Positions 46,213 through 54,736 of a stretch of 64,000 nt of DNA are shown piece after piece. Location of the stretch: assembly GCA_017937765.1 (NCBI GenBank), contig JAGBCY010000018.1:30697-94696 (forward strand), given 5' to 3'. This DNA comes from Alistipes sp. Its GTDB lineage: Bacteria; Bacteroidota; Bacteroidia; Bacteroidales; Rikenellaceae. The notes beneath the pieces were generated by a model. The model had not been told where the DNA came from. It saw only the letters and a program-made list of their open reading frames with translations, and did no database searches. Position 1 is the stretch's first letter. Each line of letters opens with the position of its first letter. The position numbers and the translations under genes were made by a program.

Positions 46213-47964
46213 ATGCAGGACTTAACAGCATTGGAGGGTAAGACCATCCTTGAGTTGCGCGAAATTGCGAAATTTCTTGGAATAACACCCTCAAATATGA
46301 AGAAGAAGGAGTTGCTCGATAGGATTGTCGCTGCGGCAACAGCTGGCGCGGCCTCGGAGGAGCAACGTGTGGAGGATGAACGCAATGAAGGAGCGGCTAA
46401 ACGAGGTCGTCGTCCGCGTATGAGTAGTGTAAAGATTGGTGGTAATTCTTCAGCTGCCCCTATTATCAACCGGGTGGACGAACCTGCTCCAGCGGTGGAG
46501 AGTGTGATTGCGGAGGAGCCGCAACCAGAGGATAGACCCATCGTTGAGCAACCACGCCGACGTGGCCGTAAGCCGAAGTGGATGGTCGAGGCTGAGGCAG
46601 CAAAGGCTGCAGAGAGCAACGAGGAGCCCGTCGTAGAGGCTGATGATACGAGTGGCGGCTATGCTGAGGTAGAAAACTTTGACAATGCTCAGGAGCCAGA
46701 AGAGCAGGATGATATGCAGGGTGGTGATATCGACGATATGGAGGATGATGACGAGGATGATATCATCGACGGTGAGACACTCTTTGATGATGAATATATC
46801 GACGACGATGATGACGACTACGAGGAGTCGATTACGAAGGATGACTTCACGGCTGTTATCGAGGGCGAGGGTGTTTTGGAGATTATGCCCGACGGCTTTG
46901 GTTTCCTACGCTCGGCAGATTATAACTATCTAAATTCGCCCGATGATGTGTATGTGTCGCCGTCGCAGATCAAGCTCTTTGGTTTGAAAGCTGGAGATAC
47001 CGTGAATGGCACGATACGTCCCCCGAAGGAGGGTGAAAAGTATTTCCCTCTTGTACACGTAAATCTGATCAACGGCCTTAAGCCCGACTATATCCGCGAT
47101 CGTCAGCAGTTTGAGTATCTCACGCCGCTGTTCCCATCGGAGAAGTTTAACCTCTCGGCAGGTGCCCACAATACCAAATCTAACCGAATTATCGACCTCT
47201 TCGCCCCTATCGGTAAGGGTCAGCGTGCGCTTATCGTGGCGCAGCCCAAGACGGGTAAGACGATGCTCTTGCAATCGATCGCAAATGCCATCGCTGACAA
47301 CCACCCCGAGGTGTATATGATTGTGTTGCTCATCGACGAGCGACCAGAGGAGGTGACCGAGATGGCTCGCCACGTGAAGGCCGAGGTTGTGGCCTCGACG
47401 TTCGATGAGCAGGCGTCACGTCACGTTAAGGTTGCCGAGATGGTTTTGGAGAAGGCTAAGCGTATGGTCGAGTGTGGCCACGATGTTGTCATCTTCCTCG
47501 ACTCTATCACTCGCTTGGCACGCGCCTATAACTCCGTGCAGCCCGCATCGGGCAAGGTGCTCTCGGGTGGTGTCGATGCCAATGCACTGCATAAGCCTAA
47601 GCGTTTCTTCGGTGCGGCACGTAATACCGAGGAGAAGGGCTCGCTTACGATTATCGCCACGGCACTTATCGACACCGGCTCGAAGATGGATGAGGTTATC
47701 TTCGAGGAGTTCAAGGGTACGGGTAATATGGAGCTTCAGCTCGATCGTAAGCTCGCGAACAAACGTATCTATCCTGCTGTCGATGTTGTTGCCTCGGGCA
47801 CACGTCGCGAGGATCTGTTGCTCTCGCAGACGGTGATGAACCGCACGTGGATACTGCGTAAGCACCTCTCGGATATGACGCCGGTGGAGGCTATGGAGTT
47901 CTTACAGAAGCAGATGAATCTTACGAGGGACAACGACGAATTCCTCGCAACAATGAATCAATAA
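46213..47964 (+). CDS. rho: Transcription termination factor Rho, with acidic insertion
   Basis: Hexameric RNA translocase that ends transcription. The 583-residue protein has the N-terminal Rho_N helices ([17 protein letters not shown]), a basic then very acidic insertion (about residues 60-210, ending in runs of Asp/Glu such as [10 protein letters not shown]), and the cold-shock RNA-binding domain ([15 protein letters not shown]). The ATPase has Walker [37 protein letters not shown] and the Q-loop SGGVDANAL. Insertions of this kind are known in Bacteroidota Rho. An S1/P1 nuclease gene follows after 12 nt. Confidence 0.97.
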   Translation: MQDLTALEGKTILELREIAKFLGITPSNMKKKELLDRIVAAATAGAASEEQRVEDERNEGAAKRGRRPRMSSVKIGGNSSAAPIINRVDEPAPAVESVIAEEPQPEDRPIVEQPRRRGRKPKWMVEAEAAKAAESNEEPVVEADDTSGGYAEVENFDNAQEPEEQDDMQGGDIDDMEDDDEDDIIDGETLFDDEYIDDDDDDYEESITKDDFTAVIEGEGVLEIMPDGFGFLRSADYNYLNSPDDVYVSPSQIKLFGLKAGDTVNGTIRPPKEGEKYFPLVHVNLINGLKPDYIRDRQQFEYLTPLFPSEKFNLSAGAHNTKSNRIIDLFAPIGKGQRALIVAQPKTGKTMLLQSIANAIADNHPEVYMIVLLIDERPEEVTEMARHVKAEVVASTFDEQASRHVKVAEMVLEKAKRMVECGHDVVIFLDSITRLARAYNSVQPASGKVLSGGVDANALHKPKRFFGAARNTEEKGSLTIIATALIDTGSKMDEVIFEEFKGTGNMELQLDRKLANKRIYPAVDVVASGTRREDLLLSQTVMNRTWILRKHLSDMTPVEAMEFLQKQMNLTRDNDEFLATMNQ

Positions 47965-47976
47965 ACCGCAATAGTT

Positions 47977-48747
47977 ATGAAGCGACTACTAACATTATGC
48001 CTCACGCTCTCCGTTGCACTCAGCGCGTCGGCGTGGGGACCTAAGGGTCACGATACCGTGGCCTATATCGCCGAGAAGCACCTCTCGAAGCGAACACTAA
48101 AGAAGGTGCAGGAGATACTCGATGGCCACTCGTTGGTCTATGTTGCCAATTGGCTCGATAATGCCAGTCATACGGAGGAGTATGCCCACACAAAGACGTG
48201 GCACTATGTTAACGTTGACCCCAATGAGGCAAGCTATGCCGAGGCTGTGAAAGAGGCTAAGGGTGATGTCGTTACGGCCATTAACGATATCGTGGCACAT
48301 TTAAAGAGTGGTGAGCTTACGGCTGACGAGGAGCGCGTAGAGCTTATGATGCTTATCCACCTCGTGGGCGATATGCACTGTCCTATGCACGCAGGATATA
48401 GGAACGATCTTGGTGGCAACCGCACAAAGGTAAAATACTTCGGCAAGGAGCGTAAGTTGCACGCAGTGTGGGATAGCGAGATTGTCGAGTCGGCGCACCG
48501 CTGGGGTTATGCCGAGTGGCAGTATCAGGTCGATAGGGCCACAAAGAGGGAGCAGAAGGCAATGATTCAGGGCACGCCTAACGACTGGATTGAGGAGACC
48601 GTCCTGCTTGCTCGCGATATCTACGAGCGTTCGACAACGGGCGAGAACCTGTCGTATGACTACGTGGCCTACTACGCCCCCGTAGTCGAGCAGCAGTTCC
48701 TTAAGGGTGGTCTGCGTCTTGCAAGCCTTCTCGAGGAGATTTATTAA
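47977..48747 (+). CDS. Secreted S1/P1-type nuclease
   Basis: Zinc-dependent single-strand nuclease or nucleotidase. The 256-residue protein has a signal peptide cut at about ASA-WG, which leaves Trp as the mature N-terminus, a required zinc ligand in this family. Other ligand motifs are GPKGHDTVAYIA, VANWLDNAS, TWHYVNV and MLIHLVGDMHCPMHAG. The order matches the S1/P1 fold. It is probably used to take up nucleotides from extracellular nucleic acid. It is cotranscribed with rho. Confidence 0.94.
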   Translation: MKRLLTLCLTLSVALSASAWGPKGHDTVAYIAEKHLSKRTLKKVQEILDGHSLVYVANWLDNASHTEEYAHTKTWHYVNVDPNEASYAEAVKEAKGDVVTAINDIVAHLKSGELTADEERVELMMLIHLVGDMHCPMHAGYRNDLGGNRTKVKYFGKERKLHAVWDSEIVESAHRWGYAEWQYQVDRATKREQKAMIQGTPNDWIEETVLLARDIYERSTTGENLSYDYVAYYAPVVEQQFLKGGLRLASLLEEIY

Positions 48748-48776
48748 GCGGGAGACTGAGCATAGTAAATAGATAG

Positions 48777-48826
48777 TTTAGAGAGATCGAGGATTACTAA
48801 CCATCCCGATCTCTCTAAATTTATAT
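48777..48826 (+). terminator. Terminator after the S1/P1 nuclease gene
   Basis: TTTAGAGAGATCG at 48777-48789 pairs perfectly with CGATCTCTCTAAA at 48807-48819, followed by TTTATATT. Confidence 0.8.
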
Positions 48827-48914
48827 TACAAATTACTAATTTCAAATTGGTAATTACAGCCGTTACACCCTACTATTCAGTGATAAAGCAGGGATAAGTT
48901 ACATTTATGAAAAA

Positions 48915-48951
48915 ATTATTTCGAAAAAGTGTAGGAAGTTTGCGAAATAAT
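48915..48951. promoter_or_regulatory. Inverted repeat upstream of the first oxidoreductase operon, possible operator
   Basis: ATTATTTCG at 48915-48923 and CGAAATAAT at 48943-48951 are exact inverted copies with a 19-nt centre. They end 3 nt before the -7 box. The spacing (28 bp centre to centre) is about three helical turns. Confidence 0.6.
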
Positions 48952-48954
48952 GTG

Positions 48955-48962
48955 TACATTTG
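48955..48962 (+). promoter_or_regulatory. -7 box of the first oxidoreductase operon
   Basis: TACATTTG, 62 nt before the ferredoxin-subunit ATG. No TTG is present at 19-21 nt, so activation by a factor binding the adjacent inverted repeat is possible. Confidence 0.6.
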
Positions 48963-49024
48963 TTTGGTTAATTCCGCATTAAGAGAAAACCAAAACTATT
49001 AACAACAATAAAAACTACTGTCTT

Positions 49025-49252
49025 ATGGCAAAAATCAAAGGAACAGTTGTTGTCGATACAGAGCATTGCAAGGGTTGCGGTGTGTGCGTAGCATCGTGTC
49101 CTACTAAGACGCTCGGTTTATCGGCCGAAGTGAACGGCAAGGGTTATCCCTTCGCTATGATGGTTGAGCCGGATTCTTGTACTGGTTGCGCTTCTTGCGC
49201 TATCATCTGTCCGGATAGTTGTCTAACGGTGTATCGCCAAAAATTCGAGTAA
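49025..49252 (+). CDS. 2-oxoacid:ferredoxin oxidoreductase, 4Fe-4S (delta) subunit
   Basis: A 75-residue ferredoxin-type subunit with two cluster motifs, CKGCGVCVASCP (from about residue 16) and CTGCASCAIICP (near 53). It passes electrons from the TPP subunit to ferredoxin. It starts the four-gene operon delta-alpha-beta-gamma, with 3-5-nt gaps between all genes. Confidence 0.95.
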   Translation: MAKIKGTVVVDTEHCKGCGVCVASCPTKTLGLSAEVNGKGYPFAMMVEPDSCTGCASCAIICPDSCLTVYRQKFE

Positions 49253-49255
49253 ACT

Positions 49256-50350
49256 ATGGCAGAGAAAGAGGTAAAACTTATGAAGGGCAACGAGGTGATT
49301 GCTCACGCAGCAATTCGCTACGGTTGCGACGGCTATTTCGGCTACCCCATCACTCCTCAGTCGGAGGTTATGGAGACCCTTATGGAGCTCAAGCCCTGGG
49401 AGACTACCGGTATGGTTGTTCTTCAGGCTGAGTCTGAGGTATCTTCAATCAATATGGTTTATGGCGGTGCTTCGACAGGTAAGCGCGTGATGACCTCATC
49501 GTCATCTCCCGGTGTCAGCCTTATGTCTGAGGGCTTGAGCTACCTTGCAGGTGCCGAGCTTCCTTGCGTTATCGTTAACTGCCAGCGTGGTGGTCCAGGT
49601 CTCGGTACTATCCAGCCTTCGCAGTCGGACTATTTCCAGGCTTGTAAGGGTGGTGCTCACGGTGACTTCCACCTTATCGTCTTGGCTCCTAACTCAGTTC
49701 AGGAGATGCACGACTTCGTAGCTGACGCTTTCGATCTCGCGTTTAAGTATCGTAACCCCGCTATGATCTTGGCTGATGGTTGTATCGGTCAGATGATGGA
49801 GAAGGTTGTCTTGGCTCCCCAGCGTCCCCGCAAGACTAAGGAGGAGATCGCTGCCGAGTGCAAGAGCTGGGCATTGATCGGTAAGACCGACGACCGTGAG
49901 CGCAACGTGATTACATCACTCGAGCTTAAGTCGGAGGTTATGGAGGTTAACAACCAGCGTTTGCAGGCTAAGTACAACACAATCAAGGAGAACGAGGTGC
50001 GCTACGAGGCTATCGAGTGCGACGATGCTGAGTATGTTATCGTTGCCTTCGGTTCATCATCACGTATCTGCTCTGCTACTGTGGAGATGGCTCGCGCCGA
50101 GGGTATCAAGCTCGGTTTGTTGCGTCCCATCACCCTCTATCCTTTCCCCACAAAGGCTATCGCTGCTCTTGCTGAGCGTGGCGTGAAGGGCTTCCTCTCG
50201 GCTGAGCTTAACGCTGGTCAGATGGTCGAGGACGTTCGTCTTGCAGTAAATGGCAAGGCTCCAGTTGAGCACTTCGGTCGTATGGGTGGTATGTTGTTCT
50301 CACCCGACGAGGTACTTAAAGCAGTTAAAGAGAAACTTATAAATCGATAA
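49256..50350 (+). CDS. vorB: 2-oxoacid:ferredoxin oxidoreductase alpha subunit (VorB/KorA type)
   Basis: A 364-residue pyrimidine-binding-domain subunit: GYPITPQSEVMETL, QAESEVSSINMVYGGASTG, SSSPGVSLMSEGLSYLAGAELPCVIVNCQRGGPGLG and a C-terminal AELNAGQMVEDVRLAV. The size and the four-subunit layout match the branched-chain or 2-oxoglutarate enzymes (VorDBAC/KorDABC). Sequence alone does not decide between them. It lacks the fused gamma domain seen in the second locus at 54737. Confidence 0.92.
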   Translation: MAEKEVKLMKGNEVIAHAAIRYGCDGYFGYPITPQSEVMETLMELKPWETTGMVVLQAESEVSSINMVYGGASTGKRVMTSSSSPGVSLMSEGLSYLAGAELPCVIVNCQRGGPGLGTIQPSQSDYFQACKGGAHGDFHLIVLAPNSVQEMHDFVADAFDLAFKYRNPAMILADGCIGQMMEKVVLAPQRPRKTKEEIAAECKSWALIGKTDDRERNVITSLELKSEVMEVNNQRLQAKYNTIKENEVRYEAIECDDAEYVIVAFGSSSRICSATVEMARAEGIKLGLLRPITLYPFPTKAIAALAERGVKGFLSAELNAGQMVEDVRLAVNGKAPVEHFGRMGGMLFSPDEVLKAVKEKLINR

Positions 50351-50354
50351 GACT

Positions 50355-51122
50355 ATGGCAGAGGTTGAAATCAAAAAGGAGAATTTGGTATTTGGCAAGT
50401 CGAAGCTTATCTTGCCTAACGTAATGCACTACTGCCCCGGCTGTAGCCACGGTACCGTACACAAGCTCGTTGCCGAGGTTATCGAGGAGATGGGTTTGGA
50501 GCACGACACTATCGGCGTATCGCCCGTGGGTTGCTCGGTATTTGCATACAACTATATTGATATTGACTGGGCACAGGCGGCTCACGGTCGTGCTTGCGCT
50601 GTTGCAACAGCTATCAAGCGTGTTAACCCCGAGAAGATGGTCTTCACCTATCAGGGTGATGGCGATATGTCGGCTATCGGTACGGGCGAGACTATCCACG
50701 CTGCAGCACGTGGCGAGAACATCGTTGCTATCTATATCAACAACGCTATCTATGGTATGACCGGTGGTCAGATGGCTCCTACTACCCTCTTGGGTATGAA
50801 GACCGCAACGACTCCCTATGGTCGTGATCCTAAGCTCAACGGCTATCCCTATAAGATCGCTCAGATGTTGGCACACCTCGATGGCGTATGCTACGTTACT
50901 CGTCAGACTGTTCACACTCCCGCAAACGTTCGTAAGGCAAAGAAGGCTATCCGTCACGCATTCGAGAATGCTATGGCAGGTAAGGGCTTCAGCCTCGTGG
51001 AGATCGTTGCAACTTGTAACAGCGGTTGGAAGTTGTCACCCGTTGCTGCTAACGAGTGGCTCGAGCAGAATATGTTGCCTTTCTACGAGCCCGGTGATTT
51101 GAAGGACACAACTAAAGAGTAA
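50355..51122 (+). CDS. 2-oxoacid:ferredoxin oxidoreductase beta (TPP-binding) subunit
   Basis: A 255-residue thiamine-diphosphate subunit. It has MHYCPGCSHGTVHK with a CxxC pair, GVSPVGCSVFAYNY, and the TPP/Mg motif GDGDMSAIGTGETIHAAARGENIVAIYINNAIYGMTGGQ. It catalyses decarboxylation of the 2-oxoacid and CoA-dependent acyl transfer with the alpha subunit. Length is typical of the short four-subunit type. Confidence 0.94.
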   Translation: MAEVEIKKENLVFGKSKLILPNVMHYCPGCSHGTVHKLVAEVIEEMGLEHDTIGVSPVGCSVFAYNYIDIDWAQAAHGRACAVATAIKRVNPEKMVFTYQGDGDMSAIGTGETIHAAARGENIVAIYINNAIYGMTGGQMAPTTLLGMKTATTPYGRDPKLNGYPYKIAQMLAHLDGVCYVTRQTVHTPANVRKAKKAIRHAFENAMAGKGFSLVEIVATCNSGWKLSPVAANEWLEQNMLPFYEPGDLKDTTKE

Positions 51123-51127
51123 GCATT

Positions 51128-51673
51128 ATGAAAGAGACAATAATCATTGCAGGTTTCGGAGGACAGGGTGTCCTCACTATGGGTAAGATCTTGGCTTACT
51201 CTGGTATTATGCAGGATATGGAGGTTACTTGGATGCCTTCATACGGTCCTGAGATGCGTGGTGGTACTGCTAACGTTACCGTTATCCTCTCGGATAAGGC
51301 TATCTCGTCGCCTATCGCTCACGAGTTCGACTGCGTTGTGGTTCTCAACCAGCAGTCAATGGATAAGTTCGAGGCTCAGGTTAAGCCCGGCGGCGTTCTC
51401 ATCTACGACACCAACGGCATCACACACCACCCCACACGTACCGACATTAGCATCTATCAGATTGACGCTACTGCTGAGTGCGCACGTTTGGGTCAGGCTA
51501 AGTTATTCAACACTATGATCCTCGGTGCATACCTCAAGGTTCGCCCCGTGGTTAAGATGGAGAACGTAATGGCTGGTTTGAAGAAGACCTTGCCCGAGCG
51601 CGCTTGGAAGATGCTCCCCCAGAACGAGGAGGCTATCAAGCACGGTGGCGAGATTATCCGTCAGATACGCTAA
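51128..51673 (+). CDS. 2-oxoacid:ferredoxin oxidoreductase gamma subunit
   Basis: A 181-residue subunit beginning IIIAGFGGQGVLTMGKILAYSG, the family signature. It continues WMPSYGPEMRGGTANVTVILSDKAISSP. It closes the operon and is followed by a strong terminator. Confidence 0.94.
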   Translation: MKETIIIAGFGGQGVLTMGKILAYSGIMQDMEVTWMPSYGPEMRGGTANVTVILSDKAISSPIAHEFDCVVVLNQQSMDKFEAQVKPGGVLIYDTNGITHHPTRTDISIYQIDATAECARLGQAKLFNTMILGAYLKVRPVVKMENVMAGLKKTLPERAWKMLPQNEEAIKHGGEIIRQIR

Positions 51674-51742
51674 TTTAGATGCTGTCGTAGCGCGCCCCGT
51701 GCAGATATTGTTCGCGAGGCGGCTCGTTAGACAGTGATAATT

Positions 51743-51778
51743 TCCCGAGTGGGCAGTGCCCATTCGGGATTTTTTTTG
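51743..51778 (+). terminator. Terminator of the first oxidoreductase operon
   Basis: TCCCGAGTGGGC at 51743-51754 pairs with GCCCATTCGGGA at 51758-51769, with one G-U pair, around AGT, followed by eight T. Confidence 0.9.
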
Positions 51779-51811
51779 TGCATATCCGTGCGATTATTAA
51801 AGGAAAATTCT

Positions 51812-51819
51812 TATATTTG
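51812..51819 (+). promoter_or_regulatory. -7 box of the outer-membrane protein gene
   Basis: TATATTTG, 30 nt before the ATG. No clear -33 TTG. Confidence 0.55.
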
Positions 51820-51848
51820 TACTAATATAATCCTTAATACGCAAAACT

Positions 51849-52334
51849 ATGAAGAGACTACTGTTTGCACTTATCGCACTATTTCTTATTGCACCCGCAA
51901 CTAATACCGCCTCGGCACAGGAGGATGGTGACTTCCGCTTTGGTATTCGCACGGGCTACTATTTCGGAGTAAAAGCTTATGGCGCAGGTATTTACGGAAC
52001 ATACGGAATCGCCGATTGGCTCAACATTGAGCCGGGCGTTAACTTCATCTTCAAGCAGAAGAGCACGGTCGACGTATATTGCGACTTTCAGATTCCGCTC
52101 GAGATAGCAACCTATTGGTACGTCTACCCTATTGTGGGTGTCTGTGTGAGTGATATCAGCGCGAAGAATGGCACTGTTGATGGCTGGTCGGTGGGAGCGA
52201 ACCTCGGCCTCGGCCTAAACTATGAGATTAATGGTCGCTGGGGTGTCAATGTTCAAGGCAAGTGGATGGGTCGCCTACCTGGCAAGCATCGCAATGCTAT
52301 CGTCACCTCGCTCGGCATTGGGTATAACTTCTAA
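51849..52334 (+). CDS. Small outer-membrane beta-barrel protein
   Basis: A 161-residue protein with a signal peptide ending NTASAQ. Alternating strands follow (FRFGIRTGYYFGVKAYGAGIYGTYGI, WLNIEPGVNFIFKQ, WSVGANLGLGLNYEI, WGVNVQGKWMG), and the terminal Phe (SLGIGYNF) is typical of barrels inserted by the BAM complex. It is probably an eight-stranded porin-like barrel. Its role is unknown. It is close to the kinase gene (75 nt). Confidence 0.85.
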   Translation: MKRLLFALIALFLIAPATNTASAQEDGDFRFGIRTGYYFGVKAYGAGIYGTYGIADWLNIEPGVNFIFKQKSTVDVYCDFQIPLEIATYWYVYPIVGVCVSDISAKNGTVDGWSVGANLGLGLNYEINGRWGVNVQGKWMGRLPGKHRNAIVTSLGIGYNF

Positions 52335-52408
52335 ATACGCTCACCTTAACGTATCCGTAAATAGGGTGGGATATATGAACCGAGAACGTTGATCTAAACT
52401 TGACATAA

Positions 52409-54460
52409 ATGGAACTAAAACAAGGTACACTACTTAAGGGCGGAGAGTTCCGCATATTAAAGGCTCTTGGTCACGGTGGCTTTGGTATTACCTACCTTGC
52501 CGAGCAACTATCGCTCAACAATCGTAAGGTATGTATCAAGGAGTTTTTTCCCAGTGACTACTATACACGTGCGAACAACACGTGTCAGGCAGTAGCTATC
52601 TCGGAGAGATTTGTGGCTGATATGGAGGTATATAAGCGAAAATTCCATAAGGAGGCTACAACAATTGCCGCTCTAAACCATAGTAATATCATCAAGATAT
52701 ATGACGTTTTCGACGAGAACAACACGTCGTACTACGCTATGGAGTATATTGAGGGTTGTTCGCTACGTGATATGGTGCAGCGTGGCGGTGCTCTATCCAG
52801 AGGCCGTGCACTCAAATATATTCGTCAGACGGCGTTAGCATTGGCACATATCCATAAAAATGACCGTGTTCATCTGGATATTAAGCCTGCGAACATAATG
52901 GTGCGTGACGAGGATGATTGTGCTATTGTCATTGACTTTGGCCTTTCGAAGCACTTTAACGATGACGGTTCTCCAACAAGTACAACGCCAGGAGGTTTTA
53001 GTCGTGGCTACACCCCTTTGGAGATGTACCAAACACAGAAGGAGCGCACTTTCTATCCCGCAACTGATGTCTACTCGCTTGGAGCAACACTGTATACATT
53101 ACTCACTGGTGAGGTCCCACCCGAGGCTACTGATATCTCGTTACAGGGTTTGCCATCACAGCTTAACAACGTAGACGCTGATATTTACAATGTTATATCA
53201 GCTGCGATGGAGCCTAATCCACAACGTCGCCCTCAGAATATTACAGCATTCCTAAGGCTCTTGGATGTGCACAATAAGGAGAATGACGATAGAACTAAAC
53301 CTGAGAACATTCAAGAGGTAAATATAAAAAAGAATGTTACTGGAACCTCTACAAAGTCTATCGTTGAGATTGTTCGCGAGATAGTAGATGCCCATTTCGC
53401 GGAGGCGGGTAAGCGCGGTATTATCATAAAGACCAACCGTAAGGATGTGTTGACCACTACAATCTACGTTGACAATGAGAAGGCGTTTGAGATTAGCAGT
53501 AGTAGCAAGGAAGTTGGCGGGTATAGAGTATATACTAAGAGCTCAGCTGTTACCGAGGCGATTACAAAGCTGTGCACAAATACTTCTGCTGGCACATTCC
53601 TTCCGGGCAAAACTCACAAAATTGGTAATAGTCCCGAGAATTTTGTGACTGTAATCTCATCTGTTTTAGAGGAGATTGATGAGAATATTAAAAGCTCGCG
53701 TATATCGTCGGAGGTGCATATTGTCCGTCGTCCCTTCTCTCATCTAATGAGGAGTTTGCTTACGACGGTAGCAGTGGGTGGTAGTGCTGCTTTGCTTGGT
53801 GTGATATGTGGTGAAATGAATAATATTAGTTATGACGAAGCCGTAGCCATTGGATTAATGTCAGCACCTATATTCTTCCTGTTGTATAGTCTATTTTATA
53901 GGCGTGGAACAGACAGCCTTACTCGTACTCAACGTAGCATTAAGACTATTGCAATTGCAGCATTATCTTTCTCGCTGATTTGGGCAATATCTGCTATACC
54001 TTCAAGAAGCGAAGTAGAGTCGGTGGTATATAGCGAGTTTGGTGATACTTTTACAAAGGGAGAAAATGGCTGTGACGGTGAGTGGGATATAGGGAATTAT
54101 TGCGAGGAAATATGTGATGTTAAGTGGGCTTCCGATTATATGACTGGAATGGTTGGGTATTTAATTGTGTTCTTGGGCTACGCCATAGCACAGTCAATAA
54201 TAGTATACAGAGATAACGGTCGTGATAGACGACACTTTGGTACTATACTCCTTACTGTATTAGCATCTGTGTTATTTGTCTGTTTTTCAATGGATGGAAA
54301 TTTATTTATAGACATAGATATACCATATAAATCTAATGATATCCGCGTGTATAGCGTAGGAATTTATGAAGAAGTTATATTAGGTTCAACCCTTCCGCTT
54401 ATCGCGCAGTGTTTCTTAATGATGCTGGCGGATAGAAAATCTCTTATCTCGAAACGCTAA
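52409..54460 (+). CDS. Membrane-anchored Hanks-type Ser/Thr protein kinase
   Basis: A 683-residue protein. The N-terminal kinase domain (about 14-285) has the glycine loop LGHGGFG (21-26), Lys44 in CIKEFF, HKEATTIAAL, the catalytic loop VHLDIKPAN (Asp157) with Leu in place of the Arg of HRD, DFG at 176-178 and GGFSRGYTPLEMY as the activation segment. A linker and a small alpha/beta region (about 310-430) follow, then six membrane helices (about 445-680) instead of PASTA repeats. The substrate is unknown. The 3' half is AT-rich compared with its neighbours, which suggests later acquisition. Confidence 0.92.
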   Translation: MELKQGTLLKGGEFRILKALGHGGFGITYLAEQLSLNNRKVCIKEFFPSDYYTRANNTCQAVAISERFVADMEVYKRKFHKEATTIAALNHSNIIKIYDVFDENNTSYYAMEYIEGCSLRDMVQRGGALSRGRALKYIRQTALALAHIHKNDRVHLDIKPANIMVRDEDDCAIVIDFGLSKHFNDDGSPTSTTPGGFSRGYTPLEMYQTQKERTFYPATDVYSLGATLYTLLTGEVPPEATDISLQGLPSQLNNVDADIYNVISAAMEPNPQRRPQNITAFLRLLDVHNKENDDRTKPENIQEVNIKKNVTGTSTKSIVEIVREIVDAHFAEAGKRGIIIKTNRKDVLTTTIYVDNEKAFEISSSSKEVGGYRVYTKSSAVTEAITKLCTNTSAGTFLPGKTHKIGNSPENFVTVISSVLEEIDENIKSSRISSEVHIVRRPFSHLMRSLLTTVAVGGSAALLGVICGEMNNISYDEAVAIGLMSAPIFFLLYSLFYRRGTDSLTRTQRSIKTIAIAALSFSLIWAISAIPSRSEVESVVYSEFGDTFTKGENGCDGEWDIGNYCEEICDVKWASDYMTGMVGYLIVFLGYAIAQSIIVYRDNGRDRRHFGTILLTVLASVLFVCFSMDGNLFIDIDIPYKSNDIRVYSVGIYEEVILGSTLPLIAQCFLMMLADRKSLISKR

Positions 54461-54463
54461 TCC

Positions 54464-54498
54464 AAATATCCCGAGAACAATTGCTCTCGGGATATTTT
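54464..54498 (+). terminator. Terminator after the kinase gene
   Basis: AAATATCCCGAGA at 54464-54476 pairs with TCTCGGGATATTT at 54485-54497. Confidence 0.85.
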
Positions 54499-54574
54499 TA
54501 TAAATAGGGTAAGGAATTATCAACATAAGTGAAATTTATTTCGGTTTTTTGATACGCGCTATTATTATTTTTCG

Positions 54575-54582
54575 TATATTTG
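54575..54582 (+). promoter_or_regulatory. -7 box of the second oxidoreductase operon
   Basis: TATATTTG. The nearest TTTG (54548-54551) is 23 nt away, longer than usual. About 150 nt of leader follow, with short inverted repeats such as GTGT-CCCGA-ACAC. Confidence 0.55.
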
Positions 54583-54736
54583 TATGAAATTATGGTGTGC
54601 TTTGCTAAAGGTGCATCTAATGGACTATGGGATAGTGACATAGGGCCGTGTGTCCCGAACACTTCGCATAGGCCGTAACAAATTGCAGAAAGTAAAATAG
54701 TAAACTTAATAACATAAAACTACAAACTACACTACA

